A stretch of DNA of 39,688 nt from assembly GCA_021802585.1 (NCBI GenBank), contig JAJZRQ010000015.1, positions 1 to 39,688 on the forward strand, in the 5' to 3' direction. Shown piece by piece: positions 31,720-39,688 of the stretch. The notes under the pieces are model-generated. The model was not told the origin of the DNA, did not search any database, and saw only the letters and a program-made list of their open reading frames with translations. The DNA comes from Chloroflexota bacterium. Its GTDB lineage: Bacteria; Chloroflexota; Limnocylindria; Limnocylindrales; CSP1-4. Each line of letters starts with the position of its first letter. Within the stretch, counting starts at the first letter, position 1. A program made the translations under genes and the position numbers.

Positions 31720-32816
31720 CGCCCACCTCCGACCCACGGCAGGGCCTCGACCCCGGCCTTCACCTGCTCCCAGAACGCGGCAGCCCCGAACCGCACCGGG
31801 TCGGCCGCGGGGAGCCCCGTCTCGGCGGCGATCGCCGCGACGGCCCGGCGCGCCTCCGTGTCGTCCCGGCAGCGGGACGTGTTCACGGCAACGCCCACGA
31901 CCCGCGACGGCGCGACGAGCCCGGCGACCTGCTCGTGGAGGTCGATGAACGGGCCCAGCGGGGCGATCGGGAACGATCGGTCCGGGAGGTGGTCGAAGTC
32001 GTGGGCGGCGAGGCCGGCCCGGTGGACGAGGATCATCGCGTGGGGGGTCGCTCCGTGGATGAGCCCGAGCGTCACGGCGCTGTAGGCGGGATGGTCGAGG
32101 CTCCCCTGGCCCTCGACGATCACCCAGTCGCCGAGCCGCTCGCCCTCCTCGACGAGCCACTCGACCGTCCCGTTGAGGAAGTCGCTCACGACCCGGTCGA
32201 CCGCGACGCCCCAGCCGTCGATCATCATCCCGGTCTGGCCGGTGGGGACGAAGGCGACCGAGTCGCCCGCGGCGCGGCCCGCGTTCCGCAGCTCGAGGGC
32301 GACCGACATCTTGCCGATCGCGCAGTCCGTGCCGACCGTGAGGATCACCCGCTTCCCGGCGCCGTGGCGCCGGCCGACGGCGGTCTCGAAGCGCTCGGGC
32401 GGGCGCCGGTAGTCGACGATCCGGGTTCCGTCGATCGCGGCGGCGGCCGAGAGCTCGGGATCGTCCTCGAGGAGCGTGTGGAGCCCCGAGTGGAGCTCGA
32501 GCCCGGCGTCGAGCGCCCCGTGGAGGATCGGCCGCCAGGCGTCGGGGAGGCGGCCGCCGGTGGGGGCGATCCCGACGAGGAGGGTGTCGGGACGCGGCCG
32601 GCCCGGGACGGCGAGGGCCTCCCCGAGGGTCCCCACGATCGGGATGTCGCGGCCGGGGATCCACTCGGCGACGTTCCTGCCGGCGAGGGTCGAGTCGAGG
32701 ACGGCGACGACCTCGTCGCGGCCGTAGCGGATCACCCCGAACGCCGTCTTGCCGGAGTGCGGACCGAACTGCCCCTCGGTGAGGATCACGAGCTGGCGCG
32801 GCGCCTGGGGGTGCAT
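31716..32816 (-). CDS. dgcN: DUF1611 protein, D-glutamate N-acetyltransferase (DgcN) type
   Basis: A 366-residue DUF1611 protein. A Rossmann-like N-terminal domain (QLVILTEGQFGPHSGKTAFGVIRY, then AVLDSTLAGRNV) is followed by a P-loop domain with ILTVGTDCAIGKMSVALEL, FVPTGQTGMMIDGWGVAVDRVVSDF, IVEGQGSLDHPAYSAVTLGLIHG and VAVNTSR. Family members named DgcN acetylate D-glutamate using acetyl-CoA ahead of the racemase DgcA; the adjacent, overlapping dgcA gene fits that. GGAGG 5 nt before ATG 32816 fixes the start. A mis-annotation risk is that DUF1611 members may have other substrates. Confidence 0.85.
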   Translation of the reverse strand: MHPQAPRQLVILTEGQFGPHSGKTAFGVIRYGRDEVVAVLDSTLAGRNVAEWIPGRDIPIVGTLGEALAVPGRPRPDTLLVGIAPTGGRLPDAWRPILHGALDAGLELHSGLHTLLEDDPELSAAAAIDGTRIVDYRRPPERFETAVGRRHGAGKRVILTVGTDCAIGKMSVALELRNAGRAAGDSVAFVPTGQTGMMIDGWGVAVDRVVSDFLNGTVEWLVEEGERLGDWVIVEGQGSLDHPAYSAVTLGLIHGATPHAMILVHRAGLAAHDFDHLPDRSFPIAPLGPFIDLHEQVAGLVAPSRVVGVAVNTSRCRDDTEARRAVAAIAAETGLPAADPVRFGAAAFWEQVKAGVEALPWVGGGR

Positions 32817-32912
32817 CGGTCCTCCAGTCGGGGGCGGCCCGGCGCCCGTCGGACCGGGGCCGGGAAAGGGAACGCCCCCGGGGCGCGGACCGGGGGCGTC
32901 GGGTCGTTCGAT

Positions 32913-32989
32913 TGGTACCGCATATCGGATTCGAACCGATGATCTCCGCCTTGAGAGGGCGGTGTCCTGGGCCTCTAGACGAATGCGGC
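32913..32989 (-). tRNA. tRNA-Glu (anticodon CTC), CCA encoded
   Basis: The reverse strand gives acceptor GCCGCAT/ATGCGGT (G1-U72 wobble), a D arm with GTCTAGAGGCCCAGGAC typical of tRNA-Glu, anticodon stem CCGCC/GGCGG with loop CTCTCAA (anticodon CTC, reads GAG), T arm ATCGGTTCGAATCCGAT, discriminator A and encoded CCA. GAG is the dominant Glu codon in these genes. It stands alone upstream of dgcN. Confidence 0.95.
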
Positions 32990-33023
32990 ACGCGGCCTCC
33001 GGCCGGGCCGGCGGCCGGCGCGG

Positions 33024-33029
33024 AGCATA
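33024..33029 (-). promoter_or_regulatory. Extended -10 element of tRNA-Glu
   Basis: TGGTATGCT on the reverse strand is an extended -10 (hexamer TATGCT), 34 nt before the tRNA 5' end. It resembles TGCTATGCT in front of the DNA methylase gene. Confidence 0.45.
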
Positions 33030-33110
33030 CCAGAGGGGCCGGCCGCCGGGCAACCGGCGCAGCGGGGCGGATCGCGCGGGCGAGGGGCGACGACGCTGCG
33101 CCCGACGGCT

Positions 33111-34013
33111 CTACAGGCGATGGGCTTCGAGGAACGCGCGCACCCGCTCGGCGACCTGGCGGTGCCCCTCCTCCGAGAGGACGAGGCCGAAGTGCGACGC
33201 GGCCCCGAACTGCTCGTGCTCCGCACCGAGCCACGCCGCGAGCCGCTCGGCGGCGAGGGCCGCGGGGGCGCCGTCGACACCGGAGCCGACGACGAGCGCC
33301 GGGACGCCCCCGAGGAGGTCGGGCCGGACGGCCACCCCCGCGAGGACCGCCGCGCGCGCCCGCCCCGACTCGCGGGGCTTCTGGCCGAGGAGGTGCTGGA
33401 TCCGGAGGATGTCGTCGAGGGTCAGGTCGCGGTTCTCGCGCTGGAGCTTCTCCGGGAGCGTCTCCCACCCGACGAGGGCGCGACCGTAGAGCGGGGGCGT
33501 GTCGCGGACGACGTGGGGCTTCGCCGGCGGGCGCGTCGCGGCCGGCGCCTCGGCGTCGAGGAGGACGAGCCCGGCGACGCGGACGCGCTCGGCGGCCGCC
33601 TTGAGGACGAGGAGCCCGCCCATCCCGTGGCCGACGGCGACGGCGTTCGGCCCGACCCGCTCGAGGCCGGCGACGACGTCCTCGAGGTAGCTCTCGAACG
33701 TGAGCGCCGCCGGGTCGGTCGTGCGGCTCCAGTAGTGGTTCGCGAGGTTGAGCGCGTGGCCCTCCCATCCGCGGCCGGCGAAGTACCGCAGCCAGCGCTC
33801 CCAGAGCCACGAGCCGGCGAGCTCGCCGTGGACGTAGAAGAGCGGGCGGCGGCGCGAGCGGCGCTCGGGAAGCCAGCTCTCGATGTAGAGGCCCCGCTCG
33901 TCGAGCTCGATCTCGTCCTTCCGGACGGGTCGCCCGCCCTGTGGCGCGCCCGACGGGGGGAGCGGCGGGATCTGCGGACGCGGCCAGTCGCGGCCGAGCG
34001 AGTCGTCGTTCAT
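33111..34013 (-). CDS. Alpha/beta-hydrolase fold protein with Gly at the nucleophile position
   Basis: A 300-residue alpha/beta-hydrolase fold protein. RPLFYVHGELAGSWLWERWLRYF is the HG oxyanion strand, AVAVGHGMGGLLVLKAA the nucleophile elbow (128-133), and ASHFGLVLSEEGH the histidine region near the C-terminus. The elbow reads G-H-G-M-G-G, so residue 130, normally Ser, is Gly. A 30-residue Pro-rich N-terminus precedes the fold. It starts one nucleotide after the DUF1015 stop (TGAGATG), so the two are coupled. Substrate and activity are unknown. Confidence 0.82.
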   Translation of the reverse strand: MNDDSLGRDWPRPQIPPLPPSGAPQGGRPVRKDEIELDERGLYIESWLPERRSRRRPLFYVHGELAGSWLWERWLRYFAGRGWEGHALNLANHYWSRTTDPAALTFESYLEDVVAGLERVGPNAVAVGHGMGGLLVLKAAAERVRVAGLVLLDAEAPAATRPPAKPHVVRDTPPLYGRALVGWETLPEKLQRENRDLTLDDILRIQHLLGQKPRESGRARAAVLAGVAVRPDLLGGVPALVVGSGVDGAPAALAAERLAAWLGAEHEQFGAASHFGLVLSEEGHRQVAERVRAFLEAHRL

Positions 34014-34014
34014 C

Positions 34015-35337
34015 TCACCCCTCGAGCGGGTTGAGGACGAAGCCGGTGACCGGCTTCGGATAGAAGTACGTGCTCTTCTGGGGCATGACGTCGCCGTCGC
34101 GGGCCACGGCGATGATCTCGGCGACCGGCGTCGCCTCGAGGAGGAACGCGGCGTCGGCGTCGGCGGACCGGCCGTCCACCCAGGCGATCGCCTCGCGGGC
34201 GTCCTTCGTGTACGCGACGCGGCCGCCGGCCGTCGTCCCGGCGCGGTCGATCGCGCAGAGGCGCTCGAGGGCGGCGGCGAGGATCGTCACGTCGAGGCGC
34301 CGCAGGGCCGCGCCGCCCGGCGGCAGGAAGGGCTCGAACGCCGCCCGGCGAGCCGTGAGGACCGCTCCCCCGGCGCGGGTCCAGAGGCCGATCCGCCCGC
34401 GTCCGCCGGGAGGGCCGGCGTCCGGCCCGAAGGCCGCCAGGAGCGCCTCCCGGCCGGCGGGCGCGACGTCGAAGAGCCCCGTCGCGGCCGCCGCCGCGAC
34501 GAGCTCGTCGGCCGCGCCGACGCCACGGGCGACGCGATGCGTCGCCAGGACGAGGGGCGGCTCGGGGCCGGTGCCGACGAAGAGGGCGAGGACGTGCTCG
34601 AAGGCGGGGTCCGCCTCGCCCGTATGCGTCATCCGGCGCTCGTCGCGGTACCGGAGGGCCGTCTCGTAGCGGTGATGGCCGTCGGCGATCGTCACGGGCT
34701 CGCGGCCGGCCGCCTCTCGCAGGCCGGCGACGAGCGAGGCGGTCGGCCCGTCGTCGGGCACCGCCCACATCCTGTGGCGGACCCCGTCGTCGTCGACGAC
34801 GTCGGCGACCGGGGTGCCCTCGACGGCGTCGCCGAGGAGGCGCGCCGCCGCTGCGGTCGGGTCGTCGTAGAGGACCATGACGGCCGAGAAGTTCGCCCCG
34901 GTGGCCCGCATGAGCTTGTAGCGGTCCTCCTTCGGCCCCACGAGCGTCCGCTCGTGGGGCAGGACCCCCGAGCCGGGCCCGAACGCCTCGAGGCGGAGGC
35001 GCCCGTAGAACCCGCGCTGGGCGCGTCGCCGCGACGTCCCCGGGATCGCGAAATCCTGCTCGTAGACGTACAGCGAGGGCCGGCGATCCGCGCGCAGCGT
35101 CCCGTCCGAGCGCCACGCGGCGAACGTCCGCGCCGCCTGGCGATACTTCTCGTCGGGATCGGGCGACCCGCCGTCGACCGGCAGGTCGATCGCCACGACG
35201 TTGCGCGGGTCGCGGGCGGCGAGCTCGGCCCGCCGCGCCGGGGAGATGACGTCGTACGGGGGGGCGATGACGCGACCGAGGTCCGGGACCTCCTCCGGGC
35301 TGTAGCGCAGCGCGCGGAACGCGCGAATCTCGGGCAC
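34015..35337 (-). CDS. DUF1015 family protein
   Basis: A 440-residue DUF1015 (PF06245) protein. The N-terminal IRAFRALRYSPEEVPDLGRVIAPPYDVIS is diagnostic, followed by LYVYEQDF, GFYGRLRLEAFG, VLPHERTLVGPKEDRYKLMRATGANFSAVM, the histidine motif IADGHHRYETALRYRDER, and MPQKSTYFYPKPVTGFVLNPLEG at the end. The family is often called an uncharacterised HTH/kinase-like protein; I know of no firm activity. GGAGG 4 nt before GTG 35337 fixes the start. TACACT at 35405-35410 is a likely -10 for this gene and the coupled hydrolase homologue. Confidence 0.92.
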   Translation of the reverse strand: MPEIRAFRALRYSPEEVPDLGRVIAPPYDVISPARRAELAARDPRNVVAIDLPVDGGSPDPDEKYRQAARTFAAWRSDGTLRADRRPSLYVYEQDFAIPGTSRRRAQRGFYGRLRLEAFGPGSGVLPHERTLVGPKEDRYKLMRATGANFSAVMVLYDDPTAAAARLLGDAVEGTPVADVVDDDGVRHRMWAVPDDGPTASLVAGLREAAGREPVTIADGHHRYETALRYRDERRMTHTGEADPAFEHVLALFVGTGPEPPLVLATHRVARGVGAADELVAAAAATGLFDVAPAGREALLAAFGPDAGPPGGRGRIGLWTRAGGAVLTARRAAFEPFLPPGGAALRRLDVTILAAALERLCAIDRAGTTAGGRVAYTKDAREAIAWVDGRSADADAAFLLEATPVAEIIAVARDGDVMPQKSTYFYPKPVTGFVLNPLEG

Positions 35338-35508
35338 GCGACCTCCAGGGGCACCCGGCGGTGCAGGGAGCCGGCGCCGCGCAACGCGCGGCGGGACCCG
35401 CCAGAGTGTACCGCGCCGTCGTCGCCCGGCCCCGGGGAGGTCCCCGGCGGGCGGGCCGCGCGGCGAAACTTTCGGGGCCTGTCCGGCGTCTGGAACGCAG
35501 GCCGCCCG

Positions 35509-38061
35509 ATGGGTGGAACGAGAGAGGGTGTCGTGCACCACGCCCGGGGCTTCCGCGTCCTCCGTGCCGCCGCGCCGCTCGCCGCGGCCGCCCTCGCGCT
35601 CGGTGGGCTGGCCCTGCCGCTTGCCGCAGGCCCCGCGGTGTGGGCCGCATCACCCTCGCCCCTGCCGTCCACCCCTCCGGGGATGACGATGGAGGCCCGG
35701 GCCCTCGTCCAGGGCCACGCCCGGATGGGCTCGTGGATGGCGATCCGCGTCGACCTCGCGAACGACGGGCCGGCGTTCGCCGGCGAGCTGCGGCTCGTCG
35801 GCGGCACGCAGGGCCGCACCCGCTTCTCCGTCCCGGTCGACCTGCCGACGACCTCACGCAAGGCGTACACCCTCAACGCCCAGGCGCCCGCGTTCGGGAG
35901 CACGCTCGAGGTCGCGCTCGTCGCGGACGAGGCGATCGTCACGAAGCGGACGGTCGCGTTCGCCCTCCACGACGCCGGGCAGCTCGTCGTCGGCGTCGTC
36001 GCCGAGCGGCCGGGCCCGCTCGTCGCCGCCCTCGGCCGGCTCCGCGACCCGTCGGGGCCCGTCCCCGCGGTCGTCGGCCTCGCCCCGGCCGACCTTCCCG
36101 ACCGCCCCGAGGCGTGGGCCGTCCTCGACCGCCTCGTGTGGCAGGACGTCGACGCCGGGGCGCTGTCCCCGGAGCAGGCGGCGGCGCTCCGCACGTGGCT
36201 CGCGGGCGGCGGCCGCCTGACGATCGTCGGGGGAACGGGCGGCCCGGGGCTTCTCGCCGGGTTCCCGGAGGGGCTCCTCCCGTTCCGGCCGGCGGCCACG
36301 CTCGACGTGGACCCGGCCACCCTCCGCGGCCTCCTCGGGGGGGCCGTGCCGCGCGGCGCGGAGGCGCTCGCCGCGCTCGCCGGCGAGACCGCGGCGGGGG
36401 CGCGCGCGCTCGCCGTCTCCGGCGACCGGGCGATCGCGGCCGATCGCTCGTTCGGGAGCGGCGCCGTCACCCTCGTCGGCTTCGATCCCACGACCCCCTG
36501 GCTCGCCGAGAGCACGGCCGCCGACGGCCTCTGGGCGACGATCGTGCCCGCCCGCGGCACCTCCCGGGCGCCGCTCGTCGTGGGGGACGATTCGATCGTC
36601 GTGTCCGCCCTCGCATCACTGCCGGCCCTCGCGCTCCCCCCGATCGAAGGGCTCCTCCTCCTCCTCATCGCCTACATCGCGCTCATCGGCCCGCTGAACT
36701 ACCTCGTCCTCCGGCGTCTCGACCGGCGCGAGTGGGCGTGGGTGACGATGCCGCTCCTCGTGGCAGGCTTCGCCCTGGCGGCGTTCGGCATCGGTGCCGT
36801 CCTCCGCGGCACGGACGTGATCGTCAACGAGGTCGCGCTCGTGCGGGCGGCCCCGGGCACCGACGCCGCGCAGGCACAGGTCTACCTCGGCGTCTTCTCG
36901 CCGTCCCGCGCCGCGTACGACCTGACCGTTCCCGGCGGGGCCCTCCTCTCGGCGCCGTACAGCGGCGAGGTCTTCGGCCAGGCGGGCGGCGGGGGGCTCG
37001 ACGTCGTCCAGGGCGACCCGTCCCGCGTCCGCGGCCTCGCCGTCGGCTATGGGGCGCTCCGGGCGGTCCGCGCGGAGGCTCCCGTCAGCGCCCCGACGGT
37101 GGAGGCCGACCTCCGCCTCGCGGCCGGCAGCGTGACGGGCGCGATCCGGAACGCGTCGGCGGAGACGCTCGAGGACGCCGTCCTCGTCCTCGGCGCCGGC
37201 GTCCAGGCCCTCGGCGACCTCGCCCCGGGGGCCGCCGCGACGGTCAGGCTCCGGTCGGGCAAGGATCCGTTCGGCCAGGCGCTCTCCGAGCGGATCTTCG
37301 GCACCCAGCAGTTCCCGGCGGATGGCCGCACGACGCCGGCCTTCCTGCGGGACCAGGTCCGGCGCCAGCTCGTCGACGCGCTGACGTTCGACCCGACGTT
37401 CGGCTCGAGCGGGACGCTGCCGGCCGACGGCCCGGTCCTCCTCGCGTGGGGCCCGCGCGGCCTCCTCCCCGTCGCGATTGCCGGGCAGGAGCCCCGCACG
37501 ATGGGCGAGACGCTCTACTACCTCCCGCTCGGGCTCGCGGCGGCGGGGCGGGTCGCCTTCACCCCGGACCTCATGCGCTCGTCCGTCGTCGAGGTGAGCG
37601 CCCAGTACTTCGCCCGCGACCCGTTCAACGTCACGATCGGGGCGGGGACGGCGACCCTCGCCTACCGCCCGATCCCCGTCTCCGGCACGATCGCCGCGAC
37701 GCGGCTCGCGATCGGCGCGAACCTCGGGACCTGGGGCCCGATCGCGGGGTCCGCCGCGACCGTCCCGTCCGCCGGCGCAGGCGAGCCGGCCGCGACGCCC
37801 GCCCCGTCGAGCGGCCCGGTGGCCGCCCCGCCCGTGCCCGAGCCGATCGCGCCGACCCTGCCGACGATCGAGCTCCTCGACCGCCCGACCGGCACCTGGC
37901 GCACCGTGGACGGGCTCGTCTCGGGGAGGGCCGTCGACATCGCCGACCCCGCGCGCTTCGTCGACGCGGCATCGGGGACGATCCTCCTCAGGCTCTCGTA
38001 CGACCGCCCGGAGTCGATCGGGTTCCAGCTCGCGATCCAGCTCGAGGGGGAGATCCGGTGA
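35509..38061 (+). CDS. Large membrane-anchored accessory protein of an ABC export module
   Basis: About 850 residues from ATG 35509; GTG 35533 is an alternative with a nearby GAGGG. A signal peptide or anchor (APLAAAALALGGLALPLAAG) leads into a beta-rich exported N-terminal domain. LAGGGRLTIVGGTGG around residue 240 resembles the class I amidotransferase-like fold used in gliding/export accessory proteins. Two central helices (about 377-430: GLLLLLIAYIALIGPLNYLVL, then MPLLVAGFALAAFGIGAVL) flank the RRLDRREWAW loop, and a second exported domain with an Ala/Pro-rich linker follows. Its stop overlaps the ATPase start (GTGA). It probably gates or delivers cargo for that exporter; the cargo is unknown. 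Confidence 0.8.
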   Translation: MGGTREGVVHHARGFRVLRAAAPLAAAALALGGLALPLAAGPAVWAASPSPLPSTPPGMTMEARALVQGHARMGSWMAIRVDLANDGPAFAGELRLVGGTQGRTRFSVPVDLPTTSRKAYTLNAQAPAFGSTLEVALVADEAIVTKRTVAFALHDAGQLVVGVVAERPGPLVAALGRLRDPSGPVPAVVGLAPADLPDRPEAWAVLDRLVWQDVDAGALSPEQAAALRTWLAGGGRLTIVGGTGGPGLLAGFPEGLLPFRPAATLDVDPATLRGLLGGAVPRGAEALAALAGETAAGARALAVSGDRAIAADRSFGSGAVTLVGFDPTTPWLAESTAADGLWATIVPARGTSRAPLVVGDDSIVVSALASLPALALPPIEGLLLLLIAYIALIGPLNYLVLRRLDRREWAWVTMPLLVAGFALAAFGIGAVLRGTDVIVNEVALVRAAPGTDAAQAQVYLGVFSPSRAAYDLTVPGGALLSAPYSGEVFGQAGGGGLDVVQGDPSRVRGLAVGYGALRAVRAEAPVSAPTVEADLRLAAGSVTGAIRNASAETLEDAVLVLGAGVQALGDLAPGAAATVRLRSGKDPFGQALSERIFGTQQFPADGRTTPAFLRDQVRRQLVDALTFDPTFGSSGTLPADGPVLLAWGPRGLLPVAIAGQEPRTMGETLYYLPLGLAAAGRVAFTPDLMRSSVVEVSAQYFARDPFNVTIGAGTATLAYRPIPVSGTIAATRLAIGANLGTWGPIAGSAATVPSAGAGEPAATPAPSSGPVAAPPVPEPIAPTLPTIELLDRPTGTWRTVDGLVSGRAVDIADPARFVDAASGTILLRLSYDRPESIGFQLAIQLEGEIR

Positions 38062-39014
38062 CGGCGGCCGTCAGCATGCGCGGCCTCGTGAAGCGCTACG
38101 ACGGGACGCTCGCGGTCGGCGGCCTCGACCTCGACGTGGCGGAGGGCGAGATCTTCGGGCTCGTCGGGCCGAACGGCGCGGGGAAGACGACGACCCTCCG
38201 GATCCTCGCCACGCTCCTCGTTCCGACCGCCGGCGACGCGGTGGTCGCGGGCGCGTCGGTCCGGGGCGAGCCGGAGGCGGTGCGCCGGGCGGTCGGGTAC
38301 ATGCCCGACAACTTCGGCGTCTACGACGACATGAAGGTCTGGGAGTACCTCGACTTCTTCGGCCGCTGCCATGGCCTCCCCGCCGACCGGCGCCGGCGGA
38401 TGATCGGCGACCTCCTCGACCTCGTCGACCTCGGCGCGCGGCGCGATGCCTACGTCGCGACGCTGTCGCGGGGGATGCAGCAGCGCCTCTGCCTCGCCCA
38501 CGCCCTCGTCCACGACCCGGCGGTCCTCGTCCTCGACGAGCCGGCGTCCGGCCTCGACCCCCGCGCCCGCGTCGAGCTGCGCGAGCTGCTCCGCGAGCTC
38601 CGCGCCCTCGGCAAGACGATCCTCATCAGCAGCCACATCCTCCCCGAGATGGAGGAGCTCTGCACGAGCCTCGCGATCATCGACCGCGGCCGGGTCCTCG
38701 CGGCGGGCAGCCTGGCCGAGATCGAGGCGCGCCTCCGCGTCGGCGCGGTCCTCCGGGCCCGGATCCTCGGCGACGACGCCGACATGGCCGCCGCCCGCGA
38801 GCACGTCGCCGGCGTCCCGGGGGTCGCGGCCGCGGAGGTGCGCGGCGACGGGCTCCTCGAGATCGCGTTCACGGGGGACGAGGAGGCGGCGGCGGCGCTG
38901 CTCGCCGGGGCGGTGGCGTCCGGGATCCGCGTGGCCTCCTTCGCGCGCGCCGCGAGCGACCTCGAGGAGATCTTCCTCCAGGTGACCGGCAGCGCGGCCG
39001 GGGAGGTGGCGTAG
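38058..39014 (+). CDS. ABC transporter ATP-binding protein
   Basis: A 318-residue ABC ATPase: GLVGPNGAGKTTTLRIL (Walker A), TLSRGMQQRLCLAHALVHD (signature, with SRGMQ in place of SGGQ), VLVLDEPASGLDPRARVEL (Walker B) and ILISSHILPEMEELC (His switch). A C-terminal extension ends in DLEEIFLQVTG. The SRGMQQR signature is common in GldA/Nos-type exporter ATPases. The start is GTG 38058, inside the preceding stop, with GGGGGAG upstream; an internal ATG (MRGLVKRY) is an alternative. It pairs with the permease that follows. Confidence 0.94.
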   Translation: MTAAVSMRGLVKRYDGTLAVGGLDLDVAEGEIFGLVGPNGAGKTTTLRILATLLVPTAGDAVVAGASVRGEPEAVRRAVGYMPDNFGVYDDMKVWEYLDFFGRCHGLPADRRRRMIGDLLDLVDLGARRDAYVATLSRGMQQRLCLAHALVHDPAVLVLDEPASGLDPRARVELRELLRELRALGKTILISSHILPEMEELCTSLAIIDRGRVLAAGSLAEIEARLRVGAVLRARILGDDADMAAAREHVAGVPGVAAAEVRGDGLLEIAFTGDEEAAAALLAGAVASGIRVASFARAASDLEEIFLQVTGSAAGEVA

Positions 39015-39688
39015 TGCGCGCGCGCCTCGCGTCCGTGGGGTCGGGCCTCGTCGCCGTCGGCACGAAGGAGCTCCGGGGCCGGATGCGCGGTCCCCGCGCC
39101 TTCATCGCCCTGACGTTCTACCTCGCCCTCCTCGCGGGCTTCACGGCGATGATCTACCTGCTCCAGGCGCAGGCGGCGGCAGCGCAGGCGGCGTACGGTG
39201 GTGGCAACCCGTACGCGTCGGCGTCGGTCGGCCAGGCGGTCTTCACGACGCTCCTCTTCCTCCAGGTCCTCCTCGTCGTGTTCCTCGCGCCCGCCGCGAC
39301 GGCGGGGGCAATCAGCCTGGAGCGCGAGAAGCAGACGCTCGACCTCCTCGCGGCGACCCCCGTGAGCACCCTCGGGATCGTCCTCGGGAAGCTCGCCTCC
39401 GCGCTCGGGTTCGTGGGGCTCCTCGTCCTCGCCTCGATCCCGCTCACGGCGATCGTCTTCGTCCTCGGCGGCGTGGGGCCGGAGGACGTCGTCCGCGGCT
39501 ACATCGTCCTCCTCGTGACGGCGCTCGGGTTCGGGTCGGTCGGGATCTTCCTCTCGTCGATGACCCGGCGCACGCAGAGCGCGACGATCCTCACGTACCT
39601 CGCGGTCCTCGTCCTGACCGTCGGGACGGGCTTCACGTGGTTCTTCTGGAACCAGATGGCGGGCCCCGGTCCGCAGGCGTTCGCCCCG
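39014..39688 (+). CDS. ABC-2 permease, GldF-like (cut by window end)
   Basis: GTG 39014 shares its G with the ATPase stop codon (TAGTG). The visible 225 residues start with VGTKELRGRMRGPRAF, then a first membrane helix FIALTFYLALLAGFTAMIYLL, a QAQAAAAQ-rich exported loop, a second helix FTTLLFLQVLLVVFLAPAA, the coupling segment AISLEREKQTLDLLAATPVS typical of ABC-2 permeases, and further helices. It is not in the ORF track because it has no stop in the window. Cargo is unknown. Confidence 0.9.
   Translation, partial: MRARLASVGSGLVAVGTKELRGRMRGPRAFIALTFYLALLAGFTAMIYLLQAQAAAAQAAYGGGNPYASASVGQAVFTTLLFLQVLLVVFLAPAATAGAISLEREKQTLDLLAATPVSTLGIVLGKLASALGFVGLLVLASIPLTAIVFVLGGVGPEDVVRGYIVLLVTALGFGSVGIFLSSMTRRTQSATILTYLAVLVLTVGTGFTWFFWNQMAGPGPQAFAP

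Noticed and set aside
34537-35508. The 324-residue upstream extension of the ABC accessory protein ORF
   Set aside because: It is antisense to the DUF1015 gene and low-complexity. A signal peptide appears only from about 35509.

Overview
This is a very GC-rich, densely packed bacterial chromosome segment. I estimate well above 70 percent GC by eye but did not compute it. It carries about 40 protein genes, two tRNA genes and one gene remnant, with no CRISPR array, transposase, integrase or phage gene. The gene set (B12-dependent acyl-CoA metabolism, a DUF4032 protein, tyrosine phenol-lyase, DUF1611/DgcN, orphan N4/N6 methylase, many ABC-2 exporters) and the codon style suggest a Chloroflexota bacterium, perhaps of the Limnocylindria type. 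An actinobacterium is the alternative. This assignment is inference.

Region 1 (1-5344, all minus): a catabolic cluster read as B12-binding methylmalonyl-CoA mutase subunit, MeaB GTPase, 3-hydroxyacyl-CoA dehydrogenase, acyl-CoA dehydrogenase, thiolase and a truncated aldehyde dehydrogenase, preceded by a small charged ORF. It joins a beta-oxidation-like C4 module to the methylmalonyl-CoA branch. Region 2 (5443-9507): GTP cyclohydrolase I coupled to an alpha/beta-hydrolase homologue lacking its nucleophile, a zincin-type metallopeptidase diverging from it across 22 bp, a threonine/serine dehydratase, and a cysteine-containing ArsR regulator followed by thioredoxin. Region 3 (9670-15834): DUF2891, DinB-like, a secreted protein, a J-domain protein with an ExoX-like tail, a nitroreductase, and a drug-type ABC exporter. 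Region 4 (15884-20223): DUF4032 kinase-like protein with a GNAT, a cupredoxin lipoprotein, a methyltransferase and an EamA transporter.

Region 5 (20339-29604) concerns amino acids: an Lrp regulator and tyrosine phenol-lyase, a truncated VOC gene, an acyl-CoA dehydrogenase diverging from a GABA-type aminotransferase around a 16-bp inverted repeat, an excisionase-like HTH protein, tRNA-Arg(TCT), ornithine aminotransferase and an orphan DNA methyltransferase. Region 6 (29684-33110): two unknown small proteins, an intergenic cluster of DnaA-box-like sites, a dgcN-dgcA type D-glutamate pair and tRNA-Glu(CTC). Region 7 (33111-39688): a second nucleophile-less alpha/beta-hydrolase homologue after a DUF1015 gene, then a translationally coupled ABC export module (850-aa anchored accessory protein, ATPase, permease cut by the window end).

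The most general signal is at the 5' ends. About a dozen start codons have no Shine-Dalgarno and instead have a -10-like hexamer (TANNNT or GATACT) ending exactly 6-7 nt upstream. That implies widespread leaderless transcription, alongside other genes with GGAGG leaders.
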